A stretch of DNA of 27,389 nucleotides from Bacteroides sp. CAG:1060. GTDB lineage: Bacteria > Bacteroidota > Bacteroidia > Bacteroidales > UBA932. The position numbers were made by a program, and so were the translations under genes. The notes beneath the pieces were generated by a model that had not been told where the DNA came from, made no database searches, and saw nothing but the letters and a program-made list of their open reading frames with translations. Positions within the stretch are counted from its first letter, which is position 1; every line of letters begins with the position of its first letter. The stretch covers positions 1 to 27,389 of the forward strand of contig HF986305.1 in assembly GCA_000432655.1 (NCBI GenBank), in the 5' to 3' direction. Below are positions 6,294 to 16,894 of this stretch, piece after piece.

Positions 6294-9169
6294 ACAATCT
6301 CCTGCATAGAATCGCCGTATGCGCAAGCCTTCTCCTCGTGGGCGGCACCATGTGGGCGGCACCTGGACTTATCAAGTATCAGCCGATATGTGACAGCCTG
6401 AGCCGGCTTCTTGTCGACAAAACAGGCGTAGAGCAGGAATTGAACATCACAAGGGCCAGTATTCAGAAAGACCGGATAGACCTTTATTTCAATGCGGAAC
6501 TCTCTTTCTACCCATGGCACGAAGATGAGATACGCTGGTTCAGACAGCGCCTTGACGACCTTCTGCGCTATAATGACATTCCATATCGCAGCCGCAAGGT
6601 ATATACCAACAGATATGAACTCTCGGAACTCGCTCTTCCGGAATTGACTTTCGACGGGAAACCTGCACCATATTACGGGACAGGCTCTGACCCGCTTCTG
6701 GAAAGCAATACCCGTTTTGTCACCAGAAACGATGAACGGAAATATCCCGGGGGGCTTGACGGCCGTATAATAGCATTGTGGCAGAGCCACGGGAAATACT
6801 ATAACGAGGAAGCCGGAGAATGGATATGGCAGAGAGCCGCACTGCACAGAACAGTGGAAGACATGTACACTCAGAGTTATGTCCTTCCTTTTCTTATGCC
6901 CATGCTCGAAAATTCCGGAGCCTATATCATCTGCCCAAGAGAGAGGGACATTCAGCCGCTTGAGGTAATCTGCGACAATGACAATTCCTTCGGAGGTCCG
7001 CGTCCTGCAGGGACAAGGCTCAAAGGTTCATACGAAGAGCGAGGCAAATGGGAGGAAGAAGGCATAGGATTCGCTGATTTCAAGCGCAGTTACACATTCA
7101 GCGACAATCCGTTCCAGGCCGGAACAGCCAGAAGCAGCAGCTGTTCGGGCTCAAAGCCGGATGCTTTTGCAAAATGGACTCCGGATTTCCCGGAAAGGGG
7201 CGAATATGCAGTCTATATCTCCTATGCATCTCTTGAGAACAGCACATCCGAGGCACGTTATACCGTATATCACATGGGCGGAGAAAGCCATTTCACCGTA
7301 AATCAGAAATGCGGCGGCGGTACGTGGATTTATCTCGGCACTTTCGAATTCGACAAAGGAGATAAAGGATATGTCCTGTTGGACAACAGAGGCAACGGTT
7401 CCGACTGCGTGAGTGCGGACGCTGTCAAGTTCGGAGGCGGCATGGGCAAACTTGAAAGGGACGGGAAACTGTCCGGCGTTCCGAGCTATATGGAAGGAGC
7501 ACATTATTGGATGCAATGGGCCGGCGTGGACAGCACCATTACCCGCAACTGGCCTACTGATTATACCAACGATTTCGCGACCAGGGGACTTTGGACCGAG
7601 ATGATGAAAGAGGAAAAAGGTATTCCTGTAGACCTCGCGCTCGCTTTCCATTCAGATGCCGGCATAGCCTTGGCTGACAGCACAATAGGCACCCTTGCCA
7701 TCTACACCCTCAGAGCCGATAATGAAAGAAAATTCAAGGACGGACGAGACAGGATCATCAGCAGACTCCTGTGCGATTACGTACAGACTCAGGTGGTACG
7801 GGATATCCGGAAGCACTACAATCCCACATGGAACCGTCGCGGGCTTTGGGACAAGAGTTACAGTGAATGCCGCACAGCCGGAGTTCCGGCAATGATTCTG
7901 GAACTGCTCAGCCACCAGAATTTCAATGACATGAAACTGGGACTGGACCCGTCATTCCGCTTCAGCGTATCCAGAGCCGTATATAAAGGCATCCTCAAAA
8001 CCCTGAGCCAGTATTACAACAAGCCTTATACGGTACAGCCGCTTCCCGTGCATGCCTTCAGGGCAACACTCTCCGAGGATGGCAGCAAGGTCATTCTCGA
8101 GTGGAAGCCGACACAGGACATGGACGAACCTACCGCCAGAAGCATCGGCTATATAGTACGCACCCGCATTGATGACGAAGCCTTCGATGACGGCATTGAA
8201 ACCCTTGACGAAAGGCTGGAGATTCCTATCCGTAAAGGACACATATACAGCTTCAAGGTAGAGGCTTTCAACGAGGGAGGAAAAAGCTTCCCTTCAGAGG
8301 TGCTCAGCGTAGGTATCCCTCGCGGCACAGCGAAAGGCAAAATCCTGATAGTAAACAACTTCACCAAAGTCTCGGCACCGGCTTGGATAGAGGGTACGAC
8401 TTATGCCGGGTTCGATGCGAAGTTTGATTCCGGAGTGCCTTACATAAAAGATATTTCTTATGTCGGAGAGAATTATGAGTTCAACCCGGAATCGGAGTAT
8501 GTCGATGACAACTACCCGGGATTCGGAGCATCCTACGATGATAAGGCCGGACTCGTAGTAGCCGGCAACACGTTTGACTTCGTGTACGGACGTGGCAGAA
8601 TTTATCTCAAGCACGGCTATTCTTTCCAATCCTCATCCGCCGAAGCATTTGGTGGTGAAGAGGCACCCGACAATCTGTTCGCAGTGGAACTCATCTGCGG
8701 CAAGCAAGGCGGAGAGAAGTTCCCGATATTCACTACAGCGCTCACCGAAAAAATCGCGCAACTGACATCCAAGGGCACAAATATTCTTATTTCAGGCAGC
8801 AACATAGCTTCAGAAGCCGAAGACAAGGACTTCTGCAGCCGGGTTTTAGGCTACGCCATGAGTTCTCCAAACGCCAGCGGCAGCGGTCTTATAGGGCCTT
8901 TCAGGTATTCGTCCTCCATCAACTCCGCCATCTACTGCATCGAGCGCCCGGACGGACTCAAGCCATCAGACAGCCACGGAAGGATATGGCTGAGATACAA
9001 CGGCAGAGGACTTGGGGCCGCCATCTATAGCAACATGGATACCTACAAAACGGTCTCCATAGGAATTCCTATAGAGACCATCATATCTTCAAATGACAGA
9101 GAAGCGCTGCTCCTGAGCATACTGGAATTTTTCGAAGGACAAGAAGAATCCCCTCAACTCAAGCATTAG
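6290..9169 (+). CDS. Exported N-acetylmuramoyl-L-alanine amidase-like protein of the 'xanthan lyase' type, with FN3 domain
   Basis: The 959-residue product has a signal peptide (cleavage near AAP, residue 24). An amidase_3-type catalytic core is split: the zinc ligands are likely H167 (QSHG), E190 (TVED) and H454 (AFHSDAG), with the catalytic glutamate E538 (MILELLSH). Between them, at about 255-385, is an inserted golvesin/xanthan-lyase-type beta domain (FSDNPFQAG ... DAVKFGGG). A fibronectin type III domain spans about 585-680, and a C-terminal domain beginning GKILIVNNF runs to the end. Bacteroidota homologues are often labelled xanthan lyase, but the residues support peptidoglycan amide cleavage. 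The start overlaps the VanZ-like stop by ATGA. The last 11 bases overlap the end of the convergent gene. Confidence 0.85.
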   Translation: MNNLLHRIAVCASLLLVGGTMWAAPGLIKYQPICDSLSRLLVDKTGVEQELNITRASIQKDRIDLYFNAELSFYPWHEDEIRWFRQRLDDLLRYNDIPYRSRKVYTNRYELSELALPELTFDGKPAPYYGTGSDPLLESNTRFVTRNDERKYPGGLDGRIIALWQSHGKYYNEEAGEWIWQRAALHRTVEDMYTQSYVLPFLMPMLENSGAYIICPRERDIQPLEVICDNDNSFGGPRPAGTRLKGSYEERGKWEEEGIGFADFKRSYTFSDNPFQAGTARSSSCSGSKPDAFAKWTPDFPERGEYAVYISYASLENSTSEARYTVYHMGGESHFTVNQKCGGGTWIYLGTFEFDKGDKGYVLLDNRGNGSDCVSADAVKFGGGMGKLERDGKLSGVPSYMEGAHYWMQWAGVDSTITRNWPTDYTNDFATRGLWTEMMKEEKGIPVDLALAFHSDAGIALADSTIGTLAIYTLRADNERKFKDGRDRIISRLLCDYVQTQVVRDIRKHYNPTWNRRGLWDKSYSECRTAGVPAMILELLSHQNFNDMKLGLDPSFRFSVSRAVYKGILKTLSQYYNKPYTVQPLPVHAFRATLSEDGSKVILEWKPTQDMDEPTARSIGYIVRTRIDDEAFDDGIETLDERLEIPIRKGHIYSFKVEAFNEGGKSFPSEVLSVGIPRGTAKGKILIVNNFTKVSAPAWIEGTTYAGFDAKFDSGVPYIKDISYVGENYEFNPESEYVDDNYPGFGASYDDKAGLVVAGNTFDFVYGRGRIYLKHGYSFQSSSAEAFGGEEAPDNLFAVELICGKQGGEKFPIFTTALTEKIAQLTSKGTNILISGSNIASEAEDKDFCSRVLGYAMSSPNASGSGLIGPFRYSSSINSAIYCIERPDGLKPSDSHGRIWLRYNGRGLGAAIYSNMDTYKTVSIGIPIETIISSNDREALLLSILEFFEGQEESPQLKH

Positions 9170-11093
9170 ACAGATTCGCTTCCGGCTTGTCATATTCATG
9201 AAATTTTGAATTGTTTGAAATGTACTCCGGAACGATTTTCTTCATCAGTTTCACCATATCAGGGATTATCACCTGTCTGCTCAACGACTCAAGTTCAGCG
9301 ACATACTTGTTGGCTTCAGAGTAATCGTATGCCCTGACCTTTGCAATGCGGATTTTGGAGTGTGCGGTAGGCTCGGTATTCTCCACATTGGAGAGCACCT
9401 CCTCGTAGAGTTTCTCTCCCGGTCGCAAGCCGGTATAGACAATCTTTATGTCCACATCCGGAACCAGGCCAGAAAGCTCAATCATCTTCCTTGCCAGCGT
9501 ATCGATTTTTACCGGACTGCCCATATCAAACACACAGATTCTATTCTCGGTAGGAAGCGTTGCGGCCTCTATCACCAGACGGCAGGCCTCCGGTATGGTC
9601 ATGAAGAAGCGAACGATATTCTTGTCCGTCACCGTCACAGGTCCGCCTTTCTCTATCTGCTCGCGGAATCGAGGTATCACGGAACCGTTGGAGCCAAGCA
9701 CATTTCCGAAACGGGTGGTGACAAATTTGGTGCGTCCCTTGACTTCCCCGCTCTCCACCGCAAGCCCAAGGCTCTGGACGTAAATCTCCGCAAGACGCTT
9801 GGTGCATCCCATGATATTGGTAGGGTTGACAGCTTTGTCGGTGGATATCATCACCATCTTATCCACATCGTACTCGATACATTTGTCCGCCACATTTCTG
9901 GTGCCGGCCACATTGACCATCACAGCTTCGCAAGGATTCTCCTCCATAAGCGGAACATGCTTGTACGCCGCCGCGTGAAATACTATCTGCGGCCTATACA
10001 TCCGGAACGCAAAATCAAGCCTGCTTGCAAGTCTCACATCGCCGATAATCGGCACGAAATCCAACTTCGGGAACCTTGATTCCAATTCGAGACGAAGATT
10101 ATGCATCGGAGTTTCGGCATTGTCGAAAAGGATAAGCTTCTTTATGCCGAATGTGGCAAGCTGGCGACACAACTCAGAACCTATGGAACCGGCGGCTCCG
10201 GTCACCATGACAACCTTATCCTTAAAGTTTGCCGTGATGGCATCCACGGAAATCTTGATTTCATCCCTGCCAAGAAGATCCTCGATTTTAACCTCGCGCA
10301 CATTGAGGCCCGACGTCTGGCCGGAGAACTCATCGATTACCGGCACAACCAGCACTTTAAGACCATTTGCGGTCGCATAGCCAACCATCTCGTCCCGCTC
10401 GGAAAAAAGATTCTCCTTGGTGGCGAAAATAATGCCTCCGATAAGGTTCGAATCCGCGATGGCTTTCAGCTCCTCAGCACTATTGGCCACAAATACCGGC
10501 ATATCCATAACGCGGGAATTCTTCAAATCCTTGTCTTTGGACAAAAGACCCCTCACTTCATAGTGTCTGGAGCCGCGAAGTCTGGTCACTATGGACACAG
10601 ACTTGTCCCCCACTCCGAAGATAAGTACCCGGACTCTCTTCTGGACATCCCGCACTTTGGACTTATAGGCGTCAAAAACCAATATCATCAACAGCCGGAC
10701 CGTACATAGCGTGACAATAGATACGAAGAAGTCGGCCGCAAGCATAATAACCGCCGCTTTGGACAAAAGTCCCAGAACAAGGAAAACAGCTCCGATTATC
10801 AGTACCTTGAAAAGACAAACTATGAAATACAGTACAGTATCCTTGAATGTAAAGTGCCGTATAACCACCATATATGTCTTGAACACATAAAACATAAGTG
10901 CCGATGCGCATACCGATGATATTCCCCATACAATCGTAAACAATCGGCTCTCCACATCCGGAATATGGAAGAAAAACGCCACTACGCCTACGACCATGGA
11001 CGAAGCCAAGGAAATCAAAAGATCCATCATAAAGACGAGTCTTCTGTCCAGGAATTTATGCGAGAAATGATCTAGTTTAAACATATTATACAT
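9159..11093 (-). CDS. CapD/FlaA1-type membrane nucleotide-sugar dehydratase
   Basis: The 644-residue product has four N-terminal membrane helices (about 20-140), a first Rossmann-like domain (VLIFGVG near 156-162) and a second, catalytic SDR domain with TGAAGSIG at 298-305. The tyrosine of the usual SDR triad is replaced: S417 (ISTDK), M428 and K432 (NIMGCTKR) give the Ser-Met-Lys set known from the UDP-GlcNAc 4,6-dehydratase family (WbpM, PglF, CapD). It would make UDP-4-keto-6-deoxy sugars at the inner membrane for surface glycan or protein glycosylation. It is last in a three-gene operon, 9 bases behind the PAP2 gene. The first ATG is used; a second lies three codons later. Confidence 0.88.
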   Translation of the reverse strand: MYNMFKLDHFSHKFLDRRLVFMMDLLISLASSMVVGVVAFFFHIPDVESRLFTIVWGISSVCASALMFYVFKTYMVVIRHFTFKDTVLYFIVCLFKVLIIGAVFLVLGLLSKAAVIMLAADFFVSIVTLCTVRLLMILVFDAYKSKVRDVQKRVRVLIFGVGDKSVSIVTRLRGSRHYEVRGLLSKDKDLKNSRVMDMPVFVANSAEELKAIADSNLIGGIIFATKENLFSERDEMVGYATANGLKVLVVPVIDEFSGQTSGLNVREVKIEDLLGRDEIKISVDAITANFKDKVVMVTGAAGSIGSELCRQLATFGIKKLILFDNAETPMHNLRLELESRFPKLDFVPIIGDVRLASRLDFAFRMYRPQIVFHAAAYKHVPLMEENPCEAVMVNVAGTRNVADKCIEYDVDKMVMISTDKAVNPTNIMGCTKRLAEIYVQSLGLAVESGEVKGRTKFVTTRFGNVLGSNGSVIPRFREQIEKGGPVTVTDKNIVRFFMTIPEACRLVIEAATLPTENRICVFDMGSPVKIDTLARKMIELSGLVPDVDIKIVYTGLRPGEKLYEEVLSNVENTEPTAHSKIRIAKVRAYDYSEANKYVAELESLSRQVIIPDMVKLMKKIVPEYISNNSKFHEYDKPEANLSNA

Positions 11094-11102
11094 TTTTTAG
11101 GT

Positions 11103-11828
11103 TCAAAATACAAAAGCAAGCGAAGCGCATAGGGTTCCGCTCACAGGATCAACTGCAGGACTGACATTAACGCCTATCCCCAAAACATTTTTGACAGGAT
11201 TCAGAAGCACTCGCGAAATCTGAGCGCTCAAAATACCTATACCGGCCCCGAAAACCACGTCACTGAGCCAATGTGCATTATTGCAAAGCCTCAACACGGC
11301 TACACTTGATGCCACACCATAGGCGGCAAGGCCCCACTTCCACCCGTATTCGCAACGGACCAGTTCCGCACCGGCGAAGGCAACGGAACAATGCCCGGAC
11401 GGGAAAGAATTGTTGTCCATGCCATCTGGTCTGGGAGAATCGATCAAAAACTTTATTCCCTTTCCGAGTACAAACACGATGGCCATAGACATGGACGTCT
11501 CCAGCCAGATATCAGTCCACTTGTGTACTGTAGGGACATTCAGCAGGGACATCCCGGCGGCCATAACTGCCGGGACATACATCAGATAATCATCAACCGT
11601 CGTGACTATTCCTTTTCCATCCTTCCCAAGGAGAGCATCCCGTACCGGAACATCGAAACTATCATGAGCTATACTGTGGATGAAAGCTCCGGTTCCGATG
11701 AGAGTGGCAGGAAGGATAAAGTCCCTTGCACTTACACTATCCGCGGGCTCCATGTGCTGAGCGTACACGGAACGCGGAAAGGCCATCACCAGAACAGCGG
11801 TCACTATCACCGTCAGGATTTGTCTCAT
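11103..11828 (-). CDS. PAP2-family lipid/sugar phosphatase, exported
   Basis: The 241-residue product starts with a signal peptide (MRQI, hydrophobic core, VYAQ near residue 24). It carries the full acid-phosphatase/PAP2 signature: K126-x6-RP (R133-P134), PSGH at 143-146 and R180-x5-H186-x3-D190. The active site faces the periplasm in such proteins. Substrates in the family include undecaprenyl pyrophosphate, lipid A phosphates and phosphatidic acid; position between two nucleotide-sugar enzymes makes carrier-lipid recycling or lipid/glycan dephosphorylation plausible. The start at 11828 overlaps the stop of rfbB (ATGA) and gives a proper signal peptide. A longer frame to 11891 would add 21 hydrophilic residues inside rfbB. 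Confidence 0.85.
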   Translation of the reverse strand: MRQILTVIVTAVLVMAFPRSVYAQHMEPADSVSARDFILPATLIGTGAFIHSIAHDSFDVPVRDALLGKDGKGIVTTVDDYLMYVPAVMAAGMSLLNVPTVHKWTDIWLETSMSMAIVFVLGKGIKFLIDSPRPDGMDNNSFPSGHCSVAFAGAELVRCEYGWKWGLAAYGVASSVAVLRLCNNAHWLSDVVFGAGIGILSAQISRVLLNPVKNVLGIGVNVSPAVDPVSGTLCASLAFVF

Positions 11829-12967
11829 CTTCCGGAGTACATGTTCTCGTAATACTTCTCGTATTCTCCGCTGGTCACCCTGTCCATCCACTCCTGATTG
11901 TCAAGGTACCATTTGACTGTCTTTTCTATACCCTCCTCAAACTGAAGACTCGGCTCCCAGCCAAGTTCTTTCTGAAGTTTGGTGGAATCTATGGCATAAC
12001 GGGCATCGTGGCCAAGACGGTCCGTAACATAAGTTATAAGGTCCATATCTTCTCCTTCGGCACGTCCGAGAAGACGGTCCACCGTGTTGATCAAGACCTT
12101 TATGATGTCGATATTTTTCCACTCGTTGAACCCGCCGATGTTGTATGTCTCGGCGATGGTGCCCTTATGGAATATCAAGTCTATCGCTCTTGCATGATCC
12201 TCCACATACAGCCAGTCGCGGACATTCTCTCCCTTTCCATATACAGGAAGCGGCTTACGATGACGGATATTGTTGATAAACAAAGGAATAAGCTTCTCCG
12301 GGAACTGGTATGGACCATAATTGTTGGAACAGTTCGTCACGATGGTAGGCATCCCGTAAGTATCATGGAACGCACGTACGAAATGGTCCGAAGACGCCTT
12401 GGATGCACTGTACGGGCTGTGCGGCTGATATTTTGTAGTCTCGTAGAAAAAGTCCTCTCCGTATGCCTCATGGTGGCTGCTGCTCGAAGCCTTGGTCGTA
12501 AACGGCGGCTCAATCCCCTCAGGATGAGTCATTTTCAGCGCACCATACACCTCGTCTGTAGAGATGTGATAAAAACGTTTGCCTTCGTATTTCTCGGGAA
12601 GACTCTCCCAATAAATCTTAGCGGCCTGAAGAAGGCTCAGAGTTCCGAGCACATTGGTCCTGGCAAATGTAAACGGGTCCTTGATGCTGCGGTCCACATG
12701 GGACTCGGCGGCAAGATGGACGATTCCGTCTACCTTTTCCTCCTGAAGCAACTTCAACACAGACTCGAAGTCGCAAATGTCCATCTTGACAAACTTGTAG
12801 TTAGATTTGCCCTCAATGTCCCGGAGATTCTCAAGGTTCCCGGCGTATGTGAGTTTGTCAAGGTTGATTATCTTATATTGCGGGTACTTGTTGACGAACA
12901 AGCGCACCACGTGACTGCCGATAAATCCGGCTCCACCAGTTATTAGTAAAGATTTTTCGAATAGCAT
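11825..12967 (-). CDS. rfbB: dTDP-glucose 4,6-dehydratase
   Basis: The 380-residue extended SDR has TGGAGFIGSH at 10-19 for NAD binding, HLAAESHVDRS at 84-94, the T137-D138-E139 catalytic set (ISTDEVYG) and YSASK with Y186 and K190. It converts dTDP-glucose to dTDP-4-keto-6-deoxyglucose in the path to dTDP-rhamnose and related sugars. An extra stretch of about 30 residues (143-175) before the YxxxK loop makes it longer than the enterobacterial enzyme. The other rhamnose genes (rfbA, C, D) are not in the window, so the product may feed another deoxysugar path. It is first in an operon with the PAP2 phosphatase and the CapD-type dehydratase. The 406-aa open frame opposite (11726-12946) is a shadow. 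Confidence 0.92.
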   Translation of the reverse strand: MLFEKSLLITGGAGFIGSHVVRLFVNKYPQYKIINLDKLTYAGNLENLRDIEGKSNYKFVKMDICDFESVLKLLQEEKVDGIVHLAAESHVDRSIKDPFTFARTNVLGTLSLLQAAKIYWESLPEKYEGKRFYHISTDEVYGALKMTHPEGIEPPFTTKASSSSHHEAYGEDFFYETTKYQPHSPYSASKASSDHFVRAFHDTYGMPTIVTNCSNNYGPYQFPEKLIPLFINNIRHRKPLPVYGKGENVRDWLYVEDHARAIDLIFHKGTIAETYNIGGFNEWKNIDIIKVLINTVDRLLGRAEGEDMDLITYVTDRLGHDARYAIDSTKLQKELGWEPSLQFEEGIEKTVKWYLDNQEWMDRVTSGEYEKYYENMYSGR

Positions 12968-12991
12968 AATCGTTTATAGCTTGAAAGAAGA

Positions 12992-12999
12992 CAAAAATA
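12992..12999 (-). promoter_or_regulatory. Promoter of the rfbB operon
   Basis: On the minus strand this reads TATTTTTG, with TTTG (13020-13023 on the + strand as CAAA) 20 bases upstream. The -33 element lies inside the first codons of rnhA. The ATG of rfbB is 24 bases downstream. Confidence 0.8.
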
Positions 13000-13001
13000 G
13001 T

Positions 13002-13009
13002 TAAATTTG
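13002..13009 (+). promoter_or_regulatory. Promoter of rnhA-pdxA
   Basis: TAAATTTG lies only 6 bases before the rnhA ATG, with TTG at 12981-12983 (18-base gap) as a possible -33 element. It lies 2 bases from the opposing rfbB box, so both promoters share the same DNA. The TTG at 13007 that might be read as a start is the end of the box. Confidence 0.75.
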
Positions 13010-13015
13010 CGGAAA

Positions 13016-13492
13016 ATGTCAAATAGAGAGACCATATACTTATACACAGACGGTGCGGCAAGCGGAAATCCGGGACCCGGCGGGTTCGGAGTCGTACTGA
13101 AGTGCGGCAACCTCACCAAAGAACTATCCGGAGGATTTGCCCTGACCACCAACAACCGTATGGAACTTCTCGCCGTGATAGCCGGTCTCGAGGCAATAAA
13201 ATGGAAAGGGGCGGAGGTGACTGTGTACAGCGACTCGACCTATGTCGTCAACACCGTCAACAAGGGATGGAAGCGGAAAAAGAACCTTGACCTGTGGACA
13301 AGATTCGACAGCATAGCCGCTGGATTCAGACTGACATTCGTCTGGATAAAGGGTCACGCCGGACATCCGGAGAACGAACGCTGCGACAGGCTCGCGGTAC
13401 AGGCATACTCGGAAGGAGTCCTACTTCAGGACAAGGGTTATATGGAATCATTGGAACAGGAAAAAATATCAAGTTTATATGCAGAACAATAA
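13016..13492 (+). CDS. rnhA: Ribonuclease HI
   Basis: The 158-residue product has the complete RNase HI active site: D12 (YTDGAASGNPGPGG), E50 (RMELLAVI), D73 (YSDSTYVVN), H114 (KGHAGH) and D124 (CDRLA). It cleaves RNA in RNA-DNA hybrids, removing primers and R-loops. The basic segment KGWKRKKN near 83-90 matches the substrate-binding handle. The ATG at 13016 is preferred; the frame extends 3 codons to a TTG that lies within the promoter box. The mRNA is likely leaderless or nearly so. The stop overlaps the start of pdxA by 14 bases, so the two are coupled. Confidence 0.93.
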   Translation: MSNRETIYLYTDGAASGNPGPGGFGVVLKCGNLTKELSGGFALTTNNRMELLAVIAGLEAIKWKGAEVTVYSDSTYVVNTVNKGWKRKKNLDLWTRFDSIAAGFRLTFVWIKGHAGHPENERCDRLAVQAYSEGVLLQDKGYMESLEQEKISSLYAEQ

Positions 13493-14570
13493 AATCATAG
13501 TCGGAATCACACAAGGCGACTCCAACGGCATAGGCTACGAAGTCATAATCAAAGCTCTCGCAGACCCGAGGATACTCGATCAGTTCACTCCGGTAATATA
13601 CGGCTCGTCAAAACTTTTCGGATTCTACCGAAAGACTATTCCTGAAGTGGAGCAGATGGACACCAACGCCATCAACAGCGCATCCGAAGCCCACGCCAAA
13701 AGAGTCAACATCGTGAACTGCCTGCCGGAAAACACCTTTGCCGAGCCGGGACAGGCCACGGCAGAGTCGGCCAAAAGCGCCATCAAGTCACTCGAAGTGG
13801 CAATGAAGGAGCTTAAGGAAGGCAAAATCGACGTGCTCGTAACCGGACCTATCAACAAGAAAGCCATGTCTAACGAAGGGTTCGGCTTCCCTGGCCACAC
13901 AGAATTTATCCAAAACTACTTCGGAGTCAAAGACGTGGCTATGGTCATGGTGAGCCACAGGCTCAAACTCGCCGTAGTCACAGGACATATTCCGCTCAAG
14001 GACGTACCTGCACAAATCACTGAAGATAAGATTCTCAGCAAGCTCAGACTGCTCAACGAATCTCTCAAGCAGGATTTCGTCGTGGATCAGCCGCGCATAG
14101 CGGTGCTCAGCCTCAATCCGCACAGCGGAGACGGCGGACTGCTTGGCAACGAAGAGCAGGACATCATCATTCCTGCCATTAAAAGAGCTACGGAAGAAGG
14201 CATTCTCGCATTCGGTCCGTTCTCCCCTGACGGATACTTCGGACTGAGCCATTACGAGAATTTCGACGCCACTCTGGCCATGTACCACGATCAGGGATTG
14301 TCCCCGTTCAAGGCCCTTTCTTTCGAAGATGGAGTAAACTACACCGCGGGACTTCCTGTCATCCGCACATCTCCTGACCACGGAACAGCATTTGAAATGG
14401 CCGGAAGAGACGAAGCCGACCCAAGATCAATGCGGGCGGCCATATTCACCGCCATAGACATTTTCCGCAACAGACAGGAATGGAAAAAACTTCAGGCAGG
14501 AAAAATGCCTAAGTACAAGGCTGAAGAGAGCGATCGACGTGACCGCCCTGGAAAGCCTCAGATAGCATAA
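13479..14570 (+). CDS. pdxA: 4-hydroxythreonine-4-phosphate dehydrogenase
   Basis: The 363-residue product has the PdxA hallmarks: GITQGDSNGIGYE at the N-terminus, TGPINKKAM at 122-130, FPGHTEF around H140, and the three metal-ligand histidines H170 (VTGHIP), H215 (LNPHSGDGG) and H270 (MYHDQG), followed by YTAGLPVIRTSPDHG. It oxidises 4-phosphohydroxy-L-threonine in the DXP-dependent route to pyridoxal phosphate. It starts inside the end of rnhA. PdxJ, its usual partner, is not in the window. The C-terminus (KAEESDRRDRPGKPQ) is a charged, probably disordered tail. The gene converges on trpS, and a long hairpin lies between the two. Confidence 0.93.
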   Translation: MQNNKIIVGITQGDSNGIGYEVIIKALADPRILDQFTPVIYGSSKLFGFYRKTIPEVEQMDTNAINSASEAHAKRVNIVNCLPENTFAEPGQATAESAKSAIKSLEVAMKELKEGKIDVLVTGPINKKAMSNEGFGFPGHTEFIQNYFGVKDVAMVMVSHRLKLAVVTGHIPLKDVPAQITEDKILSKLRLLNESLKQDFVVDQPRIAVLSLNPHSGDGGLLGNEEQDIIIPAIKRATEEGILAFGPFSPDGYFGLSHYENFDATLAMYHDQGLSPFKALSFEDGVNYTAGLPVIRTSPDHGTAFEMAGRDEADPRSMRAAIFTAIDIFRNRQEWKKLQAGKMPKYKAEESDRRDRPGKPQIA

Positions 14571-14579
14571 AAGAATTTT

Positions 14580-16764
<2,185 letters not shown>

Positions 16765-16794
16765 AAAAAGTAAATATTAGTGAAGTTAAACACA

Positions 16795-16829
16795 GTCCGT
16801 GCTCCGGAATATTTTCCCGGAGCGAGGAC
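16795..16829 (-). promoter_or_regulatory. Hairpin at the 5' end of the recA leader
   Basis: GCTCCGG (16801-16807) and CCGGAGC (16817-16823) form a perfect 7-bp stem with a 9-base loop. After a 2x2 internal loop, GTCC (16795-16798) and GGAC (16826-16829) add four more pairs. The outer arm touches the -7 box, so the structure would form at the extreme 5' end of the recA mRNA, or act as a DNA operator. Confidence 0.5.
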
Positions 16830-16836
16830 AAAGATA
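16829..16836 (-). promoter_or_regulatory. -7 promoter box of recA-trpS
   Basis: On the minus strand this is TATCTTTG, matching TAnnTTTG, 64 bases before the recA ATG. No TTG was found at 19-21 bases upstream, so the -33 element is weak or absent. Confidence 0.65.
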
Positions 16837-16859
16837 ATGAAAATATCCGTTAAAATCCC

Positions 16860-16867
16860 TACCTTTG
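16860..16867 (+). promoter_or_regulatory. -7 promoter box of the HAD gene
   Basis: TACCTTTG matches TAnnTTTG and lies 27 bases before the ATG at 16895. A -33 TTG is not evident. Confidence 0.6.
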
Positions 16868-16894
16868 CAAGCATAAATTAGCAAGGCGCGACGC

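Noticed and set aside
9360-10079. 239-aa + strand open frame rich in H and R
   Set aside because: It is antisense to the CapD-type gene; the H/R-rich composition is typical of an antisense frame.
11726-12946. 406-aa + strand open frame, longer than the real gene opposite
   Set aside because: It is antisense to rfbB, which has complete catalytic motifs; the translation shows no family features and no start context.
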